A stretch of DNA of 64,000 nucleotides, taken from contig CAZJTZ010000010.1 of NCBI GenBank assembly GCA_964549105.1, positions 42,333 to 106,332 on the forward strand, written 5' to 3'. The translations under genes and the position numbers were made by a program. Numbering within the stretch: the stretch's first letter is position 1; every line of letters begins with the position of its first letter. Positions 59,579 to 64,000 of this stretch are shown piece after piece. A model generated the notes under the pieces. The model searched no databases and was not told the origin of the DNA. It saw only the letters and a list, made by a program, of their open reading frames with translations. The stretch comes from Hydrogenedens sp964549105 (GTDB taxonomy: Bacteria; Hydrogenedentota; Hydrogenedentia; Hydrogenedentales; Hydrogenedentaceae).

Positions 59579-61831
59579 ATGATAGAAAAAGTATCCATCA
59601 CAATCGGTAGCGAGGAAATTTCATTTGAAACAGGGAAAATTGCAAAACAGGCTAATGGTGCTGTGATTTGCCAATGCGGTGATACCATAGTGCTTTCTAC
59701 GGCATGCGTTGACCTGAATGCAAAAATGGATGTGGATTTCTTTCCCCTTACAGTGGACTACCGAGAAAAGTTCTATTCTGTCGGACAAATCCCCGGCAAC
59801 TTCTTCCGACGCGAGTCCAAACCTTCGGAACGCGAAGTCCTTGTCTCTCGGTTGACCGATAGACCTATCCGACCCCTGTTCCCTAAAACATTCAAGAATG
59901 AGGTCCAAGTTTGTCAAACAGTTCTCTCTGCGGACAACATTCATGACCCCGATGTCCTTTCCATCAATGCTGCTTCCGCAGCACTGCACATCTCCTCTAT
60001 CCCACTATTAGAACCTATCGGGGCAGTCCGTGTTGCTTATATTGATGGCAATTTTATTGTGAACCCAACCATTCCGGAAATAGAAAACAGCCAGATTGAC
60101 CTTGTTGTAGCCGGTACTGAAAACGCTATATGTATGGTCGAAGGAATGGCAAAAGAAGTTTCCGAACAAATCATGCTCGAAGCACTTGAATTTGGCCATA
60201 CATGGATACAAAAGATAGTCTCCGCCATTGAAGAACTACGAACCAGGTGCGGAAAAGAAAAAATTAAGGTAGAAGAACCTCCCAAAAATTTTGAATTAGA
60301 ACAAGAGATTCATCAATGGCTAAAAGATAAAGTTGAACCTGTTCTTTTCAATCCCATAAAACAGGAACGCAGAGAAGGCATTATCAAAGTTGAAGAAGAA
60401 CTACTCTCCTACATTAAAGAAAAATACGGAGAAGAAAAATATATTGAATTAGCAAATCTGACGAAGGAAATTTTCGAAGAAGTTGTCCGAAACACCCTTC
60501 GCGGACAGGTGATAAAAGAAAATCGGCGTTTAGATGGTCGCGGATTGGACGAAATTCGTCCTATTAGTATTGAAATAGGAATTCTTCCGCGTGCCCATGG
60601 TTCTGCCTTATTTACCCGTGGTGAAACCCAGGCATTAGTAACAACCACTTTGGGTACCAGCCAGGATGAACAGCGTTTAGATGAACTAACAGGAGACGCA
60701 TTTAGCCGATTTTTCCTCCATTATAATTTTCCACCATGGTCTGTGGGTGAAGTAGGAAAGTTAGGAGCACCGGGACGCCGTGAAGTCGGACACGGAAAAT
60801 TGGCAGAACGCGCCCTTAGTCGTGTTCTCCCCTTTGACCCTAACGATTCCACACTTATTACAGACCCAGAAGCCACCTTTCCTTATGTAGTTCGTGTCGT
60901 CTCGGACATTACAGAAAGTAACGGTTCCAGTTCTATGGCAACCGTTTGTGGTGGCTCATTAAGCCTGATGGATGCGGGTGTCCCTATTAAATCACATGTA
61001 GCAGGTATCGCCATGGGATTAATAAAAGAAGAAGAGGAATTTCGAGTTCTTACAGACATTTTAGGCGATGAAGACCATCTTGGCGATATGGATTTCAAAG
61101 TTTGTGGAACACGCAACGGTATTACAGCCTTTCAGATGGACACAAAAATCAAGGGTGTCCCGCATTCTGTAATGGAACAAGCATTAGAACAAGCACGAAA
61201 AGGACGCTTGTTTATATTAGATAAAATGGAAGAGGTCATTTCAGCACCTCGACCCGAAATTTCGCCTTATGCACCGCGTATTTACACAATAAAGATTGAC
61301 CCGGACAAAATCCGTGAAATTATTGGTCCCGGTGGAAAAATCATTCGCGATATCCAGATGAAAACAGGGACAGAAATTACTATCCAGAATGACGGCATGG
61401 TCCTGGTTGCAGCAGCAGACAAAACCAGCGCCGACCATGCGATTGAAACGATACAAGGGATTACTGCTGAAGTAGAGGTGGGCAAAATCTATCATGGAAA
61501 AGTCTCACGCATTATGAACTTCGGTGCCTTCGTAAGCCTTTTGGGCAATCGAGAAGGACTCGTGCATATATCTGAACTAGCTCCCCATCGGGTCAATGAA
61601 GTGACAGACGAAGTGAATGTAGGTGATGAAGTAGATGTGAAGGTCATCGAAGTGGATAAATTCGGACGCATTAACCTCTCAAAGGTTCAAGCAGACATGG
61701 AATTGGGAAAAATACCCAATACCCCAAGGCCCAGAAATACCCATAGCGATTCTTCTTATGATAGGAAAGACCATGGTGACCGTGGTGGAAGAAATTATAA
61801 TCGTAACGATTCAAACCGACACCGTCGCTAA
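59579..61831 (+). CDS. pnp: Polyribonucleotide nucleotidyltransferase (PNPase)
   Basis: Phosphorolytic 3'-5' exoribonuclease, core of RNA turnover. 750 residues: a first RNase PH domain (N-terminal, with FFRRESKPSEREVLVSRL), a helical linker, a second catalytic RNase PH domain (RGETQALVTTTLGT, ESNGSSSMATVCGGSLSL), a KH domain (IREIIGPGGKIIRDIQ) and an S1 domain (GKIYHGKVSRIMNFGAFVSL). The tail is rich in Arg, Asn and Asp and disordered (DRGGRNYNRNDSNRHRR), possibly an RNA- or partner-binding region. Downstream of rpsO and upstream of the M16 peptidase. Confidence 0.97.
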   Translation: MIEKVSITIGSEEISFETGKIAKQANGAVICQCGDTIVLSTACVDLNAKMDVDFFPLTVDYREKFYSVGQIPGNFFRRESKPSEREVLVSRLTDRPIRPLFPKTFKNEVQVCQTVLSADNIHDPDVLSINAASAALHISSIPLLEPIGAVRVAYIDGNFIVNPTIPEIENSQIDLVVAGTENAICMVEGMAKEVSEQIMLEALEFGHTWIQKIVSAIEELRTRCGKEKIKVEEPPKNFELEQEIHQWLKDKVEPVLFNPIKQERREGIIKVEEELLSYIKEKYGEEKYIELANLTKEIFEEVVRNTLRGQVIKENRRLDGRGLDEIRPISIEIGILPRAHGSALFTRGETQALVTTTLGTSQDEQRLDELTGDAFSRFFLHYNFPPWSVGEVGKLGAPGRREVGHGKLAERALSRVLPFDPNDSTLITDPEATFPYVVRVVSDITESNGSSSMATVCGGSLSLMDAGVPIKSHVAGIAMGLIKEEEEFRVLTDILGDEDHLGDMDFKVCGTRNGITAFQMDTKIKGVPHSVMEQALEQARKGRLFILDKMEEVISAPRPEISPYAPRIYTIKIDPDKIREIIGPGGKIIRDIQMKTGTEITIQNDGMVLVAAADKTSADHAIETIQGITAEVEVGKIYHGKVSRIMNFGAFVSLLGNREGLVHISELAPHRVNEVTDEVNVGDEVDVKVIEVDKFGRINLSKVQADMELGKIPNTPRPRNTHSDSSYDRKDHGDRGGRNYNRNDSNRHRR

Positions 61832-61878
61832 AACTTCATTGCAAATATTAAAAGACTTTTTATTAAACTTATATTCTG

Positions 61879-63180
61879 ATGAAAAATTATAAAAGGGCAA
61901 AGAACCTATTACTTCCGTCGTTGGAAGAAAATATTCAGACTCATACTTTGCCCAATCAAATACATATTTTTACAAAACATCTTCCCTATCTTTTTTCGGT
62001 TACCATTGGGATATGGGTTCCCGTAGGTTCCACATCCGAGCCCCAGGGGAAAGAAGGTCTGGCTCACTTCTTGGAACATCTCTTCTTTAAGGGCACTAAA
62101 ACGAGAACTACCCGAGAAATTATGGAGGCAATTGAGTGTAAAGGCGGTCAAATTAACGCCTTCACCACACAAGAATATACCTGCTTCTATATCAAGTCCC
62201 TTTCAGAACACCAAAACCTGAGTATAGAAATCCTTGCTGACATACTGAAAAACTCAACCTTCAAAGAGATTGAAAAAGAGAAAAATGTCATTTTAGAAGA
62301 AATCTCATCATTAGAAGATACCCCTGAAGAAATCATCATCGAACTATTTCATCAATTTGCATGGCAAAACCATCCTCTTTCAAGACCCGTTTTAGGAACC
62401 ATAGAATCCGTAAGCCTGATAACCCAAAGGGATATTCTCTCTTTCTACAAAAAAGTTTACACTACCCAGAACATTATTGTTACGGTAGTTGGCAATTTTG
62501 ATAAAAAGGAATTATTACAATCATTCCGCTATTTTTTCAAAGATTTCCCTGAACATACTCCGCCAAAAAAAATACAAAAACAGCCTCTTTTTCATTCAGG
62601 TATAAAACATCATCCACGCAACATTTCACAAATCCACTTTTGCCTGGGTTTCCCTGCACCTTCTCTTACAGAACAAGAACGCTCTATATGTGAATTAGCC
62701 ACGAATATTCTCGGTGGAGGCTCAACTTCTCGACTTTTCTACCGCATCCGAGAACAGGAAGGGCTGGCATATAATATCTTTTCCTTTAACGACCTATTTC
62801 GTCATGCAGGTACTTTTGGTATCTATGCCGGAGTCGCCCCTGAAAATTTTGAAAAAGTCCTTAAAATCATTATTCAAGAAATAGAAAAACTTAAAAACGA
62901 ACCCATTTCACTCAAAGAATTGGATTTATACCGGCAAGAACTTAAAGGTGAATTACTCCTTGCCCATGAGCATTCATCAACACACATGAATCGAATGGGA
63001 AAAAGTATTATATATGAGAATCGTATCGTTTCCATTCAAGAAATACTTTCCGAATATGACCAGATTACCCCAGAACAAATTTGCAACTTCTTTAGAAAAT
63101 ACTGTCAGTCTTCTAACTCAGCCCTCGTATCCTTAGGTCCTGCAAAATATAAATTAAAAATCCATTCTATCCCCCTATAG
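61879..63180 (+). CDS. M16-family zinc peptidase (pitrilysin / MPP-like)
   Basis: A 433-residue processing peptidase homologue. The inverted zinc motif HFLEH is at residues 63-67, in GLAHFLEHLFFKGT, and a downstream acidic region (KNVILEEISSLEDTPEE) supplies the third ligand. The C-terminal half has the partner-type segments GGGSTSRLFYRIREQEGLAY and AGVAPENF. A single gene combining both halves, as in Bacillus MlpA/YmxG, located at the same place after pnp. It lacks a signal peptide, so it is cytoplasmic. No strong Shine-Dalgarno; it follows pnp by 47 bases. Confidence 0.93.
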   Translation: MKNYKRAKNLLLPSLEENIQTHTLPNQIHIFTKHLPYLFSVTIGIWVPVGSTSEPQGKEGLAHFLEHLFFKGTKTRTTREIMEAIECKGGQINAFTTQEYTCFYIKSLSEHQNLSIEILADILKNSTFKEIEKEKNVILEEISSLEDTPEEIIIELFHQFAWQNHPLSRPVLGTIESVSLITQRDILSFYKKVYTTQNIIVTVVGNFDKKELLQSFRYFFKDFPEHTPPKKIQKQPLFHSGIKHHPRNISQIHFCLGFPAPSLTEQERSICELATNILGGGSTSRLFYRIREQEGLAYNIFSFNDLFRHAGTFGIYAGVAPENFEKVLKIIIQEIEKLKNEPISLKELDLYRQELKGELLLAHEHSSTHMNRMGKSIIYENRIVSIQEILSEYDQITPEQICNFFRKYCQSSNSALVSLGPAKYKLKIHSIPL

Positions 63181-63236
63181 CCATTTATGGTAAAATCAAC
63201 ATAAAAATATAACATAAACTTACATAACATATTCCT

Positions 63237-63713
63237 ATGACAGAGAATCCTATCAAAGTAAAGATTTACAAAGAACCCGGAACCGAAGACATACCCTTAC
63301 CAGAATACCAGACAGAAGGTTCCGCAGGGATAGACCTTCATGCAGCCATCTATGATGAGATTATTCTCATGCCCGGTGAACGAAAACAAATTCCTACGGG
63401 CATTAAAATTGCCCTTCCCCATGGTTACGAAGCACAAATCCGTCCCCGAAGCGGATTAGCACTTAATCATGGCATCGGCATGCCCAATGCACCCGGAACC
63501 ATTGATTCCGATTATCGTGGCGAAATATGCGTAATTTTGATAAACTGGGGACAGGACCCTTTCCACATTAAACGGGGAGACCGCATCGCCCAGATGATAA
63601 TTGCTCCTGTATCTCATATCCTGTGGGAGCCTGTTCCATCTCTGCCCTCTTCAAACCGAGGTCATGGTGGATTTGGACATACAGGCATAATACAAGACAA
63701 AACTCCAAAATAA
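63237..63713 (+). CDS. dut: dUTP diphosphatase
   Basis: Trimeric dUTPase that keeps uracil out of DNA and makes dUMP. 158 residues with the five family motifs: motif 1 SAGIDLHA, motif 2 RPRSGLAL, motif 3 PNAPGTIDSDYRGE, motif 4 RGDRIAQMI and motif 5 RGHGGFGHTG near the C-terminus. All are intact. It starts 56 bases after the M16 gene; rpsO-pnp-M16-dut is an order seen in many bacteria, so an operon is likely. Confidence 0.96.
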   Translation: MTENPIKVKIYKEPGTEDIPLPEYQTEGSAGIDLHAAIYDEIILMPGERKQIPTGIKIALPHGYEAQIRPRSGLALNHGIGMPNAPGTIDSDYRGEICVILINWGQDPFHIKRGDRIAQMIIAPVSHILWEPVPSLPSSNRGHGGFGHTGIIQDKTPK

Positions 63714-63724
63714 TTCTTTATTTG

Positions 63725-63838
63725 CTATTCTTTACTGCTCATATCCGTTAAAAAATCAGGGGAAAAGTCCAAAAAGCCAAATTGAGTCAATTCTACCGAG
63801 AGAAAAACCAATAAAAATAGCCAACACCCTCTTATCAT
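63725..63838 (-). CDS. Candidate 37-residue hydrophobic peptide
   Basis: A short frame with ATG preceded by GGGGA at 6 bases. The N-terminus is signal- or TM-like (CWLFLLVFLSVEL) and the rest is acidic and aromatic. No family is recognised. It may be chance. Confidence 0.2.
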   Translation of the reverse strand: MIRGCWLFLLVFLSVELTQFGFLDFSPDFLTDMSSKE

Positions 63839-63926
63839 TTCAAATCCCCTGTCATTTTTGAACATAGCGATAAATCTTTCTCTCTTAATCATCATTTATT
63901 ACACAAAAATCTTCCCTCCTATAAAA

Positions 63927-63966
63927 CAGTTCCGCAGGGGAAAGGTTGTTTCCACCTGCGGAACTG
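63927..63966 (-). terminator. Strong intrinsic terminator for a gene beyond the right edge
   Basis: A 12-bp perfect stem CAGTTCCGCAGG/CCTGCGGAACTG extended by an inner 5-bp GGAAA/TTTCC stem with a 5-base loop. On the minus strand it is followed by TTTTAT, so it serves a minus-strand gene that lies outside the window. Confidence 0.8.
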
Positions 63967-64000
63967 GAATGTTCCATCTCGTTCTTATGATTAATTATGA

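Larger units (their letters stand above)
63714..64000. other. Right-edge intergenic region
   Basis: Holds one candidate small gene (63725-63838) and a strong minus-strand terminator (63927-63966). Otherwise nothing recognised. Confidence 0.5.

Overview
The window is 64 kb of A+T-rich bacterial chromosome carrying mostly housekeeping genes. The organism looks Gram-negative: it has lipoproteins with lipobox signals, secreted peptidoglycan hydrolases, a bactofilin with an M23 peptidase, and a possible exosortase-type envelope protein. It is probably anaerobic or facultative, because it has a flavin/Fe-S complex of the electron-bifurcating kind. The gene mix (DUF6259-like glycoside hydrolase, bactofilin, bS21, three tandem HSP20s, low G+C) would suit a deep-branching or candidate phylum such as Hydrogenedentota or a PVC/FCB relative. 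That placement is inference; no marker here settles it.

Layout. 0.3-12.6 kb: an envelope protein, a DRE-TIM aldolase, rarA with a membrane thioredoxin-like gene, a degenerate HD-GYP protein, recD2, an SDR, a DUF6259-like hydrolase and an S41 lipoprotein protease. 12.6-16.1 kb: an accessory island with palindromic repeats, a DNA methyltransferase that has its own HTH domain, a probable partner restriction enzyme and tRNA-Val. 16.2-28 kb: fumC; a block ftsK / rodZ-like / pgsA / alr / yacP-like; and on the other strand smg-like, topA and xerC. 28.2-30.3 kb: three HSP20 genes behind a near-perfect sigma-54 promoter, then an unassigned structured RNA ending in a T-tract. 30.4-39 kb: a membrane protein, a CNT-type transporter, thiD, lexA, an M28 membrane peptidase, an NHS-type MFS transporter, aroD and a small DUF4177-like gene. 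39-45.4 kb: a four-gene operon (nuoE-like, nuoF/hydB-like, a NuoG/NfnA fusion, nfnB/gltD-like). 45.6-53.2 kb: rhomboid, GDP-mannose synthesis, LysM amidase, MATE transporter, a pseudo-receiver/Fis regulator, and the M23-bactofilin pair. 53.5-64 kb: M42 peptidase, a lipoprotein, rpsU, gapA-pgk, and the conserved rpsO-pnp-M16-dut block.

How the genes fit together. The 39-45 kb operon holds all the modules needed to exchange electrons among NAD(H), NADP(H) and ferredoxin, and has no hydrogenase or molybdenum active site; it is the most distinctive system here. The ftsK/rodZ-like/pgsA/alr block, the amidase, M23 peptidase and bactofilin serve division, wall growth and shape. LexA, RarA, RecD2, TopA and XerC cover DNA repair, topology and dimer resolution. 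The 12.6-16 kb stretch is the only part that looks horizontally acquired. Several start codons were moved from the longest reading frame to an internal codon with a good Shine-Dalgarno sequence; these are noted gene by gene.
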